A DNA stretch of 64,000 nt from Diospyros lotus. Taxonomy: Eukaryota > Streptophyta > Magnoliopsida > Ericales > Ebenaceae. Below the pieces are notes generated by a model. It saw only the letters and a list, made by a program, of their open reading frames with translations, did not search any database and was not told the origin of the DNA. The translations under genes were made by a program, and so were the position numbers. The stretch is from the NCBI RefSeq assembly GCF_014633365.1, contig NC_068345.1:12408058-12472057 (forward strand), in the 5' to 3' direction. Shown here piece by piece: positions 1-11,787 of the stretch (positions are counted from its first letter, which is position 1; every line of letters begins with the position of its first letter).

Positions 1-408
1 CACTTTGCTCTCAACCAAGGCTAGATATCTTTTGTAATCTCTTACTAAGGCCTTGTTGCTCATCTTAGAGAGATTGTTGTAACTGAGAGTATATACTCTC
101 AAATTATTCATTGTTGTACATTTCTTAGTGATTGTGCTAAGTAGGAGATTGTATTTTCTAGTAGTTTATGCTAAAAGGCTTACTTGGTAAAGTAGGAGAT
201 TATAATGGATTTGAAATCTTTAGTGGAGAGTTAGAGTAGTGGAGTAGGCTAAGTTTAGCCGAACCACTTTCAAGTTCTTGTCTCTAGCATACTTTGTTTT
301 ATATTTTCTTGTTTATATTTCACTGTTTTGATATTTTTTTCTAAAAACCTCCACAGGGGGTTGAGTTTGGCATCCTTGTCTGAGTATCTGCTTTTTCCTA
401 AAATAACA
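1..408. mobile_element. Partial LTR remnant, cut by window edge
   Basis: This stretch resembles the reverse complement of the middle of the solo LTR at 1110-2764. Both contain a GTAGTGGA(G/T)TAGGCT block followed by a GCCGAACCACT block and repeated tag-like words (AGTAGG, CTTGG). It therefore looks like a diverged relative in the opposite orientation. A plausible LTR end is the ACA at 406-408. The other end lies outside the window, so autonomy and target-site duplication cannot be judged. Confidence 0.5.
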
Positions 409-475
409 GTTGTATGTCCTGTTCCAGTTAATACAAATTAGCATTACTTAATAACCTTCAAACTTAAACCAAAAC

Positions 476-529
<54 letters not shown>

Positions 530-930
530 CATTTTGAAATTACCTTCATTTGCTTGTTGCGTGTGTGTTGGAATTACTCCCCTGTTAGCATGGACATTTT
601 CTAAACCAATGTTTCTCTGACCTTGTCCCTAATACAAGTATAAAACAACAATGAATAAACTATGTCAATAAATATCAAGAAATATAATTTTATGTCAAAT
701 CATAATTTGAAATAAATATGGATTTTTTTTATCTCAACTAGATTTATTCCTCTCATTTGACATCATTTCTTGTTATGTCCAATGTTGTGGCACAAACTAT
801 AGGTCATTTTAACACCTCTCTTGGAATATTTTCCTATCTTGTTCAACTTTGGTTCCTCCTTGGCTCTCTTTTATTGAGCTTTGGCCTCCTTGGTTGTTTG
901 TTTGGTTCTAGGCTTCTATTATTAGGTTAT
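409..930. other. Intergenic, no gene seen
   Basis: No convincing coding sequence is present. The 64-codon open frame at 757-951 is a hydrophobic low-complexity translation without family resemblance, and its 3' end overlaps MULE-derived sequence on the other strand. A CT/TA microsatellite lies at 479-529. Confidence 0.5.
479..529. repeat. (CT)n-(TA)n compound microsatellite
   Basis: About 14 CT units run directly into about 11 AT units. Similar short AT-rich microsatellites occur near 8085-8160, 8315-8340, 9990-10040, 25378-25436 (TCTA then TA) and 33180-33235. Confidence 0.9.
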
Positions 931-1104
931 TGGATTCAGGCTAGAGTGTGATTCCTCTCATAAGCTGAATGCAGTATCCATATGACTTGAGATAATACTC
1001 TTTATTGTACCACTTTGCAATAAAATCTTCTAGATTTAGGTTCCTACGGAATATTGCATAAATGGCATACTGACAAGGTAGCATCCAATTCCTACATGTG
1101 CGTT
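931..1104 (-). pseudogene. MULE fragment 5: SWIM zinc-finger region
   Basis: The minus strand reads CRNWMLPCQYAIYAIF and continues to FIAKWYNKEYYLKSYGYC. This matches the SWIM finger and the following helix of plant MULE transposases (consensus C-x-C...PC-x-HA), with the His replaced by Tyr. The fragment abuts the solo LTR at 1110-2764 and was originally contiguous with 2770. Confidence 0.75.
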
Positions 1105-1109
1105 GTAAT

Positions 1110-2764
1110 TGTTAGAACAGTAGGTTCTATGGCACACACCAAGAGGGGGGGTGAATTGGATATTTTAAAAATCTTTGATAGAACTTTGAAATCCTTTTGA
1201 TGGAAAATTCGATGCAAGTGAGGATTATTGAATTGCTTGAAATAATAAATGAAATAAAACCACAAGCACAAGAGAAGAACACAAAGGATTTATAGTGGTT
1301 CGGCTTAACCCAAGCCTAATCCACTACCTTAGCTCCTCACTAAGGATTTTTCAAACCATCCACTAAAACCCCCTACTTAAACCAAGTAGGTCCTCTAGTC
1401 CAAGACTAGGAATTACAACCTCTTGCTTATACAAGCAAGCCCTCTAGCACCTAGCTAGGAATTACAGCCACTTGCTTCAACAAGCAAGTCTTCTAGCACA
1501 AAGCTAAGAAAATAAGAACGATATAAATGAAAGAGAGAAGCTAAGAGTTAACACTCTTAGTTACAAGTTCTCTCACAATGAAAACAAGGCTTAATAATAA
1601 ATTTACAACGATAGAACAACAAAGCCTTGGACAGAAAATACAACAGTGAAAGCGCAAAGATTGTAACCTTCGAGTAAAAATGATTTAAACTCTTTAGATC
1701 AACTCGTTCCCGTTCATTAGTCCCCTCTTGATCATCCACGATTTGTATATATAAGTGTCCCACAAAGTTGAAGAGAAATATAGCTGTTTGGAGCCGTTGG
1801 GATTTGAAAAAATAGCCGTTGGAGCTTTCTGCAAAAAGAAATAGTCGACAGAAGAAATGCATAGTTGACTATTTTTACAAGTAAGATTAAGAATAGTCGA
1901 CAAACATATATTGATAGTCGACTATTTCTAATACAAAAATCCAATAGTCGACAGACATACTTGAATAGTCGACAGATGCTGAAATGTGGAGAAAATTTTG
2001 AAACTTATGAACAAAAATAGTCGACGGATATGAAGGCATAGTCGACTATCCTTACTCGATAGTCGACAGATGTTAAAATAGTCGACAGATGCTTGAATAG
2101 TCGACAGAACAATCAAAATAGTCGACTATTTCAAAGCATAGTCAACAGAATGAACCTGATAGTCGACTATCCTTTTGAAAATCTTGAATTTTCAATACAT
2201 CCTTATTCGATTCTTTAAAGACTCATTTTGATTATCTTGAAAGCAAGTTGAGATTATCAAAAGTATGATTTGAAACAAATTATTCTTAACAAGCAAATCA
2301 AAAGTATAATTTGAAACAAATCATTCATACATCCATACTCAATATTTCATATCTTGCTTTAAGACTTATATAAAAAATGCATTTTCTCATTCATATAATC
2401 CACATAGTAGAAATTGATTTTCATATAGTCATTTATCAAAACCATTCATTACCAAGAGATATTAGATATCAAAATACTAGGAGATAGTTTTCTAAAATGA
2501 ACACTTTCTAAAATGAACACACTTTCAAAAACATGTTCTAGTTGGTCTTTTGCCTTAGAATTATTTTGACCAACGATTTCAAGGAGATTCTTTTTAGATC
2601 TTAAAACTTGTTTATGCTAATCTCCAAATAATATAAAAGATCATAGATCATTTTAACAAAGCACTTTGAAATTTATTTTTGTTTCCAAACCATATGCTTT
2701 GATTGAGAAAAAAATACATTTGAAATTTTTCATCATCAAAACTAAACACAAGAGTAAAATATCA
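1110..2764 (-). mobile_element. Solo LTR (1655 bp), TSD GTAAT
   Basis: The block begins TGTTAGAACAG and ends AAATATCA on the plus strand, flanked by GTAAT at 1105-1109 and again at 2765-2769. It carries the CACACACCAAGAGGGGGG block and a GTGGTTCGGC block common in plant LTRs; the orientation is inferred to be minus. No internal coding region or second LTR is present, so it is a solo LTR left by LTR-LTR recombination. It lies inside the MULE transposase gene, between the catalytic region and the SWIM region. It contains the palindrome array at 1842-2167. Confidence 0.85.
1842..2167. repeat. Array of TAGTCGAC palindromes with ~21-bp spacing
   Basis: Twelve exact copies of TAGTCGAC start at 1842, 1894, 1915, 1945, 1966, 2018, 2039, 2060, 2079, 2098, 2119 and 2160. 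Degenerate copies (one base changed) start at 1862 and 2139. Most neighbouring copies are 19-21 bp apart, about two helical turns. Four copies extend to the longer palindrome ATAGTCGACTAT. The intervening bases vary, so the core is better conserved than the spacers. Confidence 0.9.
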
Positions 2765-2769
2765 GTAAT

Positions 2770-3225
2770 GTCTTTAGTTCCATAGTGTGCTTATACTCTT
2801 CCTCAATAACCTCAAATCCTGAGTCTCTATTCCAAATAGGATGACACTTCATTGCAAGCAGTTTATTACTTTCCAACCTCTCTATTGCCATTGGGCTGAT
2901 ATCAAATATCCAAGACCTAAAATATTATCTCATCGTAGTTATCCTCTCCATTATCTAAACCCTGATTTCCTCTAGCATAGTGATTATGGACTTACATCTA
3001 GCATTAAGGATGTAACCATTAAAAGTCTCAATCATATTGCTCTCAACCACATCACATTGGCACCTTAAACTAAAGTAAGCTCGACACCATGTGTTGTGGT
3101 TGTAGTACAAAAGGTTTTCCACAATCCCATTCTCCAATTTTCTTAAATCCTGTAATTTGTCCTTAAAAATCACATCAAATGGTGGCCTAGTGAGATGACC
3201 CTCCCTTGGAGATCCCGCCACCTAG
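2770..3225 (-). pseudogene. MULE fragment 4: end of the catalytic region
   Basis: The minus strand has an 88-codon open frame (3221-2955) that ends with CDVVESNMIETFNGYILNAR and MLEEIRV, the hallmark block at the end of the MULE DDE domain. WCRAYF comes just before it. Downstream, 2880-2775 reads NKLLAMKCHP and FEVIEEEYKH, the linker before the SWIM finger. Solo-LTR insertion at 2765-2769 breaks it from fragment 5. Confidence 0.85.
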
Positions 3226-5141
3226 GAAATCCAAGAAAAGGTGTCAGAAGGATGGTAAAAGAAACGCATAAGAATAAAAATTAAAAGAAAAACTCAAAAC
3301 ATACATTCCCAATTTGATTTTTATTTCTTAAGTACAGAGAAAGCAAATTAAATATTTAGGCCATACATTGAGTTAACACAACACAAGGGGTATGTACATT
3401 ATGCAACATTGTTCTAAAAAGGGTATAATTCAAATACAACCATACAAAATGAACACATAGTTTCCCCTAAACCCAAACCACTCCCCAAGACCTTTCTGGT
3501 AAAGAGTGCCCCGTACACATGCCTACCTAACGCAATTCAAACACCACTGGACTCCCTCTCTTCTTTTACCTTCCCCTTTCTTGGAATGATGTAAAGATAA
3601 GTATGAGCCACAAAGCTCAACAAGTATAATTTTTAAAACGTAAGGGAGTTAACAACGAGTGAAGCAAACGGTGGGATTACTAAATCACATGAGGTCATAT
3701 TATGGAGTTTCTTACTTACATTGAACACACCCACGCCACGCTTCACCGCATCAAAGAACAATGTAAACATGCATAGGTATATACATTCAGCCCTTAGCCT
3801 GCATAAATAACGTTCGCCTTTATGGCCTAAATAAAATACATATCGACCTGTAGCTGAATACTTGCAACCAAAGAAACAATTAACTCGACTGTGAACCGAA
3901 GTCCCTCACCCCCTGGTTTAAATCAAGCGAGCATAATGAGCTGAAACTCCCTCTAGTCAGGCCTTAAGCCTACCGAGCTTGGTGGGTGCATACCCACGGA
4001 TATAACATGGTCTGCTACACACAATAGTCACCATGCAATGCTTGTGCAAATGCAACATATAGATGTTCACACAACCATGATCATACATCCATAAACCATC
4101 CATGCATATACCCACACATGATCATATGTCATGTGCACATCACCATGCTCATGGATGCACATTTAACATAAGCTTCACCCATAACCAACCTTAACATAAA
4201 ATAAATTAGTACACCCACTAACAACCCACATATTTTATGGTGATCTCCTCACTATTTCCAACCATGACAAGGTACATCATTCCTTTAAAAAAATATAGAG
4301 TGAATCAAACCCTATTTGGGATTTTTTAACAAGATTCATCAAATATTCAAAGAAGACAACAACGTTAACATAATAGAGTAGGCAAGAATCGTGATATTAA
4401 GCTTAAAAAGAATAGCCAAATAAAAGGAACTCAATAAGCAAACTTCCAGAAATTTCAAGTTTCAAGCTAATTTTCAACAACCTGTTTTAAGCTCAATATT
4501 TGGTCAAATACCACAAACCATAGGTCGAAATTGAAGCTCAGGATGTCTAGTTTATGGAACAGTGAATGAATTTGAAATTGGAAATAATCACAGAAAGTTA
4601 TGTCCCAAAAATCAAAGCATGGTCAATGTACATAAAAAATAGTAAATTTCTAGAATTAAATAATGATTCACAAGGCAATTACAAGCCTAAAACTTAGTCA
4701 AATAGGTCCCATAATATTGTCCAAACAAAGCTTATGATGTCTAGTTTTTAGATCAAAAAGTAAAACTCAATTCAGATATAATCACAAGGAGTTATGAGCC
4801 AAAGAATTCAGCAAGGTCACTAGCTCCGAAAATAAGGAATTTAAGAGCAAAAACTTGGAAGTGAAGGGAACAAGTCTTTTAAAATGGAAAGAAGATCGAG
4901 GAAGTTACCTTAGATATTTTCCCCATTTAGTTCTTGTTGATATGGAGCTACTAGAGTGATCAAATCAAGCTTGGAGGCTATGAAAGCAATGATGGAAATT
5001 AAAAAAGGAAGAAGACACGCAACTCTGCCAACTTGTGGCTTTTCTCTTCAATTTTTTAGAATAATATAACACTAATGCACACACAAATATGGGCTTTAAT
5101 CTCCTCCACATGTTAATACACACTAAATTATTATACATTAA

Positions 5142-8002
5142 GATGTGTTTGATGGCATTACCTAGAATTTAATTCTAGGTAATGATTGCCTAGAAAACAA
5201 ATGTAATACCCAAAAATTTCTAAAAGACTCAAAAGTAATATCCGAGGGCAAAAATGAAATTATTAGAAGTTTTGGGGTTTAAGTATAATTTGTTGAAGTT
5301 ATAAACAACCAAATCAATTGAAGGGAATGCCCTGAAACATAAATAGCTTGGGAAGAAAAGGCATGTCATGGATGAATATAATACACCATGTTTTCATTAG
5401 GTTACCATGTTGTTTGAATGAGTCTAGGATAACGAAAAATGGTTGTGACAGAAAAATAAGTCGTCAAATCAGCGAGAGGGAATGCCTTGGGACTTAGATG
5501 TCTAAAAGAAAGGGTATGAAGTCATTAATCATACCAAAATGTGATTTATGACATTGAAAGAGGTAAAAACAGAGACAATTTTTGGTACAGCTTCAATTCA
5601 ACCTAAATTACTGAATTGTCGTAGGAAATCTCCAGAAAATCAACGAAAGCTTGAGGGGTCTCCTATTTTTCATAAGGAACAACCCTTCAGTGGTTTCGGG
5701 ATGAAACAATAGCCCGGTGAGGACGCTGGGGTGGAATCGTTTTTATCGAGTAATCTTGGGTTATTAATTTTATGTTTTCGGTATTGAAATGCAAATTAAT
5801 TCGATGTTTAAGGGTATAGATGCAATAAGAGAATTTCCCAAGTGAAATTAAGATTAAAATTAGGGGGTTAATGTGTAATTTCTTTATATTAATAGTGTAA
5901 TATATATAGATAGACATATTTATAAATACTCATGTGCGTGTGTGCGTGGTGGCTGCTTTCTAAGAAGCTTCTGGGAAGCTTCATGGCCAAATTGCTTGGA
6001 GCAGTGGCCAAGTTTCGATGCAAGAGTGGTGTCCAAAGTAGTTTAAGTCGGTGGAGAGCCTATAAATAGAGAGCAAATTGAGAGCAAATAGCAGGAATGG
6101 AAATGAAGAATGCTGCAAGCTATGGCCGAACAGAGAGCGAGCTTAGGTAAGCAAATGGCCGAGGTGATCGAGGAGAAGTTGGGAGGCGATGAAAAAGGCC
6201 AGAGGCAGCTGCGGGGATGGCCGAAAGCAGCCAGAGCAAGCCGAACCAGCTTGCAGCAGCCATGACCGCAAGCTTCCAGCATGCTTGAGCTAGCTGGGGT
6301 GGCTAACAGCGGCCAAGGCGATGGCCTGGCAGTGGTGTGACGGGTTTGAGGCAACTTGATTCAAGCTAAGGAGGTAGTCGATTGGAGCGAGCGCGGCCAT
6401 GGGAGCCATGGCCGCAATCGGTTGTAGCTCGCAGCGGTGCATAGGTGGCGGCGAGGACGGCAAGGCCGAGGGCCGACGGAGAAGACGGCAGGAAGGCCGG
6501 TAACGCGATGGTGCGGCAGCTAGAGAAGCTGGATGAGCAAGCATGGCAGGCGTGGGAGTTACAGGTCACGCGGAAGAAGAAGGCTGGAGGAAGGAGAAGA
6601 TAGAAAAAGGAAAAAGAAAAAGAAAAAAAAAAAAGAAAGGGAAAAAAGATAAGAAAATGGAGAAAAATATCAAAAGATCCTAGAAAAATAGGATTTGGAG
6701 ATTTAGTAATATTTTGGTGAGAAAAAATGTTTGGGCGCGCATTTCGAGGTTTAGCACGTAGTACGAGGCACAAATTGACTTTTTGAATAAGGTGAGTGGT
6801 TTGATTCCAGTCTTACCTTTTGTCTTGAAAATGATTTGGTATGTGTATAATGAGCTCAAGTGAGCTGTTCTACCCTCTCGAGCTTAGGTTGCATGTGTTT
6901 AAACAAGTTCCCGCGAGCGGTTATACCCTCTGAAATTTGGGTTATATCGTGTAGGCGTTTTACTTATGTACTTGTGGCATCGTATGCATATTGAACATGT
7001 GGGATATTGCATCAACTGTTTTTACTTGTAAAAGAGTCGGTGCATGGCGTGTGGCTTTTCATATCATCGAGGTATTGATTTTCGTGTCGTGGTTATGTCC
7101 ATGGGGGATGGGATAGGGTCTTCTTGAGAATAGGGAAAGGTTAATCCAGGTGAACAAGTGACATGGTAGGACACTCGAGGATTAAGTATGTCGCAGCAAG
7201 GTCAACCCCAACGGTGTGTGGAATGGATTTTTCATAGGAGGTTGAGTATGTCAGGGAGATTTCTCAAATTAGACATGTTGCATGTCGTTGTTGTCTGTAT
7301 ATGCCATGCTCGTGTGTCTTTCATACATTCAGTAAACTGTTTCATGCCATCACTTAGATGTTTTATCATCTAACCTGAGTTATGCCCCTGGAACATTCAA
7401 CGTTCCAACCAGGGACTACTGTGAGGGCGAGGACGTGGCCAGTTGAGGGCCAATGGTGTTTAGTTTGATAGTCGTTGTATCATTTTTGAGGTGACGGTAT
7501 TTACCTTAGTATATGTATGAACGGTTGTAAGATATTGATGATATCATTTGGTAGTTTGTAATACGTATTTCGGTGTAGAAACACCTTATATGAAACTCGT
7601 GGTAGACCACGGTATTTTGATGTTAATGTATTCGCTGCGTTATAATGTCTCCTTTGGTCTTTAAGATTATCGATCTTGTTAGTTAAACGGGCAAGACTGG
7701 GGTTCTCGGGATTTTTATCTGCATGTGAAGATTGTTCTTGAAATCACTGCGCGTGATGAATTTGAAAAAAAAAAAAAAGATTTCCGGGAATTCCCTTACA
7801 GTGACACGCCCGTGTAAGGCAGGGTGTTAGAACAAAAACCACCCCACCCCCTTGAAAAATGAATTCCATAGAAAGAAACTTTAAATGCTTATACTATACA
7901 CATATTTTTCATAGAAAAGTTAACGAGTGTTTAATTGCTTTCATAGAAAATGTGTAATAATTACACATTTTCTATGGTAAATGTGTGTAATCAAACACAC
8001 TC
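5142..8002. mobile_element. Tourist-like MITE, split by a solo LTR
   Basis: The left end GATGTGTTTGAT (5142) and right end ATCAAACACACTC (to 8002) are near-perfect inverted repeats. TAA flanks both sides (5139-5141 and 8003-8005), as for PIF/Harbinger (Tourist) MITEs. Removing the solo LTR at 5202-7831 and one target copy leaves about 225 bp. Near the right end, CATAGAAAATGTGTAAT is followed at once by its inverse, a strong hairpin. Confidence 0.65.
5202..7831 (+). mobile_element. Solo LTR (2630 bp), TSD ACAAA
   Basis: The element starts TGTAATACCC at 5202 and ends GGGTGTTAGA at 7831; the expected terminal CA has decayed to GA. ACAAA occurs at 5197-5201 and 7832-7836. Its 3' half matches, inverted, the LTR at 11788-14021 (shared TTAGATG...TCATCTAA and GGGCAAGACTGG blocks) and partly the LTR at 31443-33764. 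This marks one gypsy family of long LTRs. No coding sequence is credible; minus-strand open frames at 6043-6773 come from low-complexity sequence. Confidence 0.8.
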
Positions 8003-8452
8003 TAATATTACATAAGTTTCCAACTGTGATGCACCCACTTCTTGGCCTCAATTTTCAAGCTTCTAGACTTTTCTTTTATACCAACACACACACACACATA
8101 TATATATATATTCACAGATAATATAATAGACCATATTTATATATATATATATATATCTTAATATAAAATAACAATAATATATATATACATACAGACATAC
8201 TATGCACGGCATGCCCTCACCCTTAATTTTCCAATTTTGAATTTCCTTCCTTTTTTACAATATAAATCATATGTCACTACTTGTTAATAATCCATATTAT
8301 CACATATATTGACTCTTTAATTATATATATATATATATATCTGCACATGTAATCCACCCCAATTACTCAAGATTATTAACCAACAAAACAAGAGGCGTTA
8401 CACATGCAAAAATATTATTAGCGTGACCTAGACCCAACAATGGGTCATTACA

Positions 8453-8734
8453 CCTGGCACATTCCCAAAAACATTTTCTCCTCTCTTCACCCCTCAATTT
8501 CTTCACCTAATTGGTCAAAATATACCTAGCACACATGTTGTGCACAAATTCAACCAATTTTCATCTATGGTAAAGTCAAGATCCTAGTCAAACATATCAA
8601 TATAATTTTTATATTATAGTAATAAATTGTATAGAGAATGAAAACAAACATAATGAAAATGAAAGAGTAGGGTTTCACCTTTTGCATATTAGTGACCATT
8701 GTCCGTCCATCTCCTGTAGTAATCTCCAAGTATT
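8453..8734 (-). pseudogene. MULE fragment 3: middle of the DDE domain
   Basis: On the minus strand 8734-8680 reads YLEITTGDGRTMVTNMQK, matching the MULE block around DxxKG. After a likely intron, 8570-8455 reads CAQHVCARYILTN and FWECAR, matching the RHxxxNF...FWxAA block. The joined order agrees with the family. It is flanked on both sides by LTR insertions. Confidence 0.7.
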
Positions 8735-8739
8735 GTTTC

Positions 8740-10804
8740 TGTAACGACCCGTTATTCGGTCGGATTATATTAATTTGGGGAAAGAATATTTAATTAATTG
8801 AGTAATGACATTGGAACATTGTATGTGTTATTTCTAGGTAATGTGACTAAGGTAGAGAAAATGTGGGAAAAATTCAAAGGTTTGAATCTAATGGAAGTGG
8901 GGACCCACGACTTTGTAAGGTATGTAAATAAGCATTTTAAGGAATTTGAGGTATTAGAAATATTGTAATATGGATTATGGAATCTTAATTGAATGAAAAT
9001 GGTTTTACTTGAATAATGAAGGGTTAATAATAGTATATATATATATATAAGTGAGGAAAGAGGAGAAAAAGGGGAAAAAGAAGGAAATTAGAAGAGAGGG
9101 GCGTTCATGAGGAAGAAAGGGGAGCAACTAGGGTTTTCCGTTCTTCTTCTTCTTCCCTTGGCAATCAAGCTCCAAGAGGGTTTTGGTTTGGTTGAGTGTT
9201 GGATTTTCATCATCTCCATTTTCTCTTGCTTGTTTTTTATCTAATTTGAGTTGAGGAGGAGTAAGGTGGCTTTAGAGGAACTTCTCCAAGGGGTGTCCCT
9301 AAAAGAGGTGATTAAGGCAAGTTTCAGTTCTTCTCTTCTCTTTAATGTTTATAGTTCTTGTTGGATTGTTGATAGAGCTTGAAACTTCTATGTTTTTGGA
9401 GAAAGACTTATGTTGTTGGTTAAGTATATAAACTTTCCCTTATCTTGATTTATTCATGTTGACTTCAATTGGACATTGACATAGGGTCTTTTTCACTCTA
9501 CATTTAGTAGGGAATGATGTATTTTTGTGATTGGGATTGATGGTTTGGAGTTTTGGTTGATTTTAAGGTGTTCTCGAGCATTTCCGTGCGTTTTTAGGTT
9601 CATTAGTTAACTATTTTGGTCAATAGTCAAATATTCGGTGGTTTAGCTAACCTCCGGAAGATCAGGTCTCGGCCCAGTCGACTATCCGTAAGTCGACTCT
9701 ACATTGCGCACTCTCTACTATTTCAGCCATAACTTTTTGTATAAATATCCGATTGACGAAACCGTTTGAAGTGTTGTAAACTAAACTTGATAGGCTTCTA
9801 TTTAACATATTATGGCTATTATTTAGACAATATTTGAAGGGTATAACTAGGGTTTAAAGTCATACTTATCAAGATTGGGAGCCAATCCACGTTCCGTGGC
9901 ATTACTTGGTTCGAGTTTTGGGGTCTCGTGAATAACTATTATGAGAGATGGTTGAGATGAATATTTGGGGGTATGTCTCATGCATTATCATGCCATGATG
10001 TATATATATATATATGTGTGTCTGTGTCTGTGTGTGTGAGCCTAGGTATTGGGTGGAGCTGATTGGCCTCAAAGGTCGTGTGTGGTCTCAAGCACCGCCC
10101 TTGGAATGGAGCTATCCGGACCCAATGACCTCATGAATGAAGTGGTTATGACCTTGGGTGGGAGCTAACTGTCCTCGAGGGTTATGTGTGCTCACGAGCA
10201 TAGCCCTGGGAGTGGAGTTGTTTGTCCCCAAGCGTCCATTGCTAATTGTACAAGCTAATGGGAGTCATATGTGTGCATATATTTTTTTTGGTTTGTGGGG
10301 CCGATGTCCGTGACTTATTGGGATTTATTCCCTTTCCCTATGGCGAAGTACTCATGTTGTAATCTAATTTCCATTATCCTTCATTGTTATGCTTGTTGGA
10401 CCTTGTGACTCATTCTCTTGCTTCTTACATCATTCCAGGAAAAGGCAAAGGTAAAGCTGAAGGCGAATCTAGCAAGGGTGGATCTCTAGGGACTTAGCTA
10501 TGTACAGAGATTACTTAAAGACAAGGTCATTAGCATTCTTTTGTTTTATTACTAAAAACTTGCCAGTCTCTTATATTTTGAAAGCCTATGTATATGTTGT
10601 TGTGATCATGGCTTGGGGTTTTGTATCTAATGGAAACTTAGAACTTGTCTATTTATGTCATGAATGCATGTGCATATGTGGTAATTCAAGGAGCGTAGGA
10701 GCGTTTATGAATGTTCTTATTTGAGTTGTTTCTGTATCATTCTATTGATAACCTCCACACGGATCCTTTATGCTAGCCGAGGCTCCGGGTGGCTAGCTGT
10801 CACA
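8740..10804 (+). mobile_element. Solo LTR (2065 bp), TSD GTTTC
   Basis: The LTR begins TGTAACGACCCG (8740) and ends GGCTAGCTGTCACA (10804), with GTTTC at 8735-8739 and 10805-10809. The termini resemble long chromovirus (Tekay/Del-like) LTRs. A TATATATATATAAG tract at about 9032-9050 could be promoter remnant. Two AGTCGAC words at 9676 and 9691 recall the array at 1842-2167. The 74-codon frame at 10500-10724 has no family resemblance. The insertion splits the MULE DDE domain. Confidence 0.88.
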
Positions 10805-10809
10805 GTTTC

Positions 10810-11782
10810 ACACAGGAAATGAACCATTTCTAGTTATTTTTGTTCTCAATGTCCACCACTCCCCAAGCTAATGGATACATTTGATTGTTTCCATCTTGGA
10901 GATAACAACCAATAACTGGCCTCTAGTGGAACTCTTTAAGAAACATCCATCTAAGTCAAATATATTTTGGCACCCTACCTTGAATCCTTGCTTAACAACA
11001 TATAAACATAGAATCTCTTGAACACTTTTCTCCCATCCTTATTTTTGGTTTGTGCAAAACATATGCTATCTAGGATACTCCTTTTTATCTCTCATCACAG
11101 TAATCATACAATCTAACAAACTCTACTCTATAATCACCCATTGATGAACTAAAGACTTTGTTCCTTGCCCTCATGACAACAGTCATTCCAACAAACACTT
11201 TCAATTCATCCTTACAAAGCTTTTGAATTTTCCTAATTTTGATTCTTGGCTAGGACAAAATCGTATCCTTGAATTATCTGGCAATGAAAGCAAAATTGCA
11301 TTGCTTGTTCCCGTTATTTCTATAACACCTATGGATTGGGTTGTAAGTTTTTAAAATGAAATTGTTTGTTTTCCTCTCAATACTTGCAAATAAAATACAT
11401 GGATACCCTTCCTTACATTTAACTCTCACTCTTGAAGGCTCATTTGGTCAGGACCAAATCCACCCCTCTAAGAACTACATACTTTGAAACTGCCTTCCTA
11501 AAATCATTTACACTATCAAAAATCATCCCAATCTCCCAATAAGGGACAACTGTGTTAGGATCATAATGGATTTTCTATTCCTATTCCTATCTCTACTTCC
11601 CATCTCGCCCTCATATTCATCTTTGTCGCTAACTAATTCCTTGCTATCTGGATTTTAAGAATCTGTGTATGGTTCACCCCCACCTGTCGTGCCCCAATGG
11701 CTTGAGTTTAGTTGAAGTCCCTTTTGAAACCAACATCTACTCCAAACACATCTAAACAAAATATCTTGAACACCATTGTTCT
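10810..11782 (-). pseudogene. MULE fragment 2: MuDR N-terminal domain and DDE start
   Basis: On the minus strand 11560-11390 reads WEIGMIFDSVNDFRKAVSKY, then RVRVKC and PCILFASIE, the MuDR N-terminal (FAR1-like) zinc domain. Next come FVRLYDYCDE at about 11110-11080 and LDGCFLK...RGQLLVV at 10950-10910, the first catalytic block of the DDE domain, then AWGVVDIENKN. Several frameshifts and stops interrupt it. The solo LTRs at 8740-10804 and 11788-14021 bound it. Confidence 0.8.
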
Positions 11783-11787
11783 CCTTT

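Larger units (their letters stand above)
3226..8452 (-). mobile_element. Probable solo LTR, itself invaded by a MITE and another LTR
   Basis: MULE coding sequence stops near 3225 and resumes at 8453. The right edge is GGGTCATTACA at 8442-8452, the reverse complement of a TGTAATGACCC start as in related LTRs here. It is followed by CCTGG (8453-8457); the left flank has CCTAG (3221-3225), a one-mismatch candidate target-site duplication. The left terminus lacks a clean TG, so that edge is uncertain. Without the insertion at 5142-8002 the element is about 2.3 kb, a size like the other long LTRs here. Text such as GAGCCACAAAGCTCA near 3603 is typical of long gypsy LTRs. Confidence 0.55.

Noticed and set aside
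1842..2167. CRISPR array
   Set aside because: The repeat core is only 8-12 bp with spacing near 21 bp inside a plant LTR; there are no long direct repeats, uniform spacers or cas genes.
6043..6773. Three overlapping minus-strand open frames (84-135 codons)
   Set aside because: They lie inside a solo LTR, are rich in Ala/Ser/Pro or Phe runs from skewed base composition, and match no family I know.
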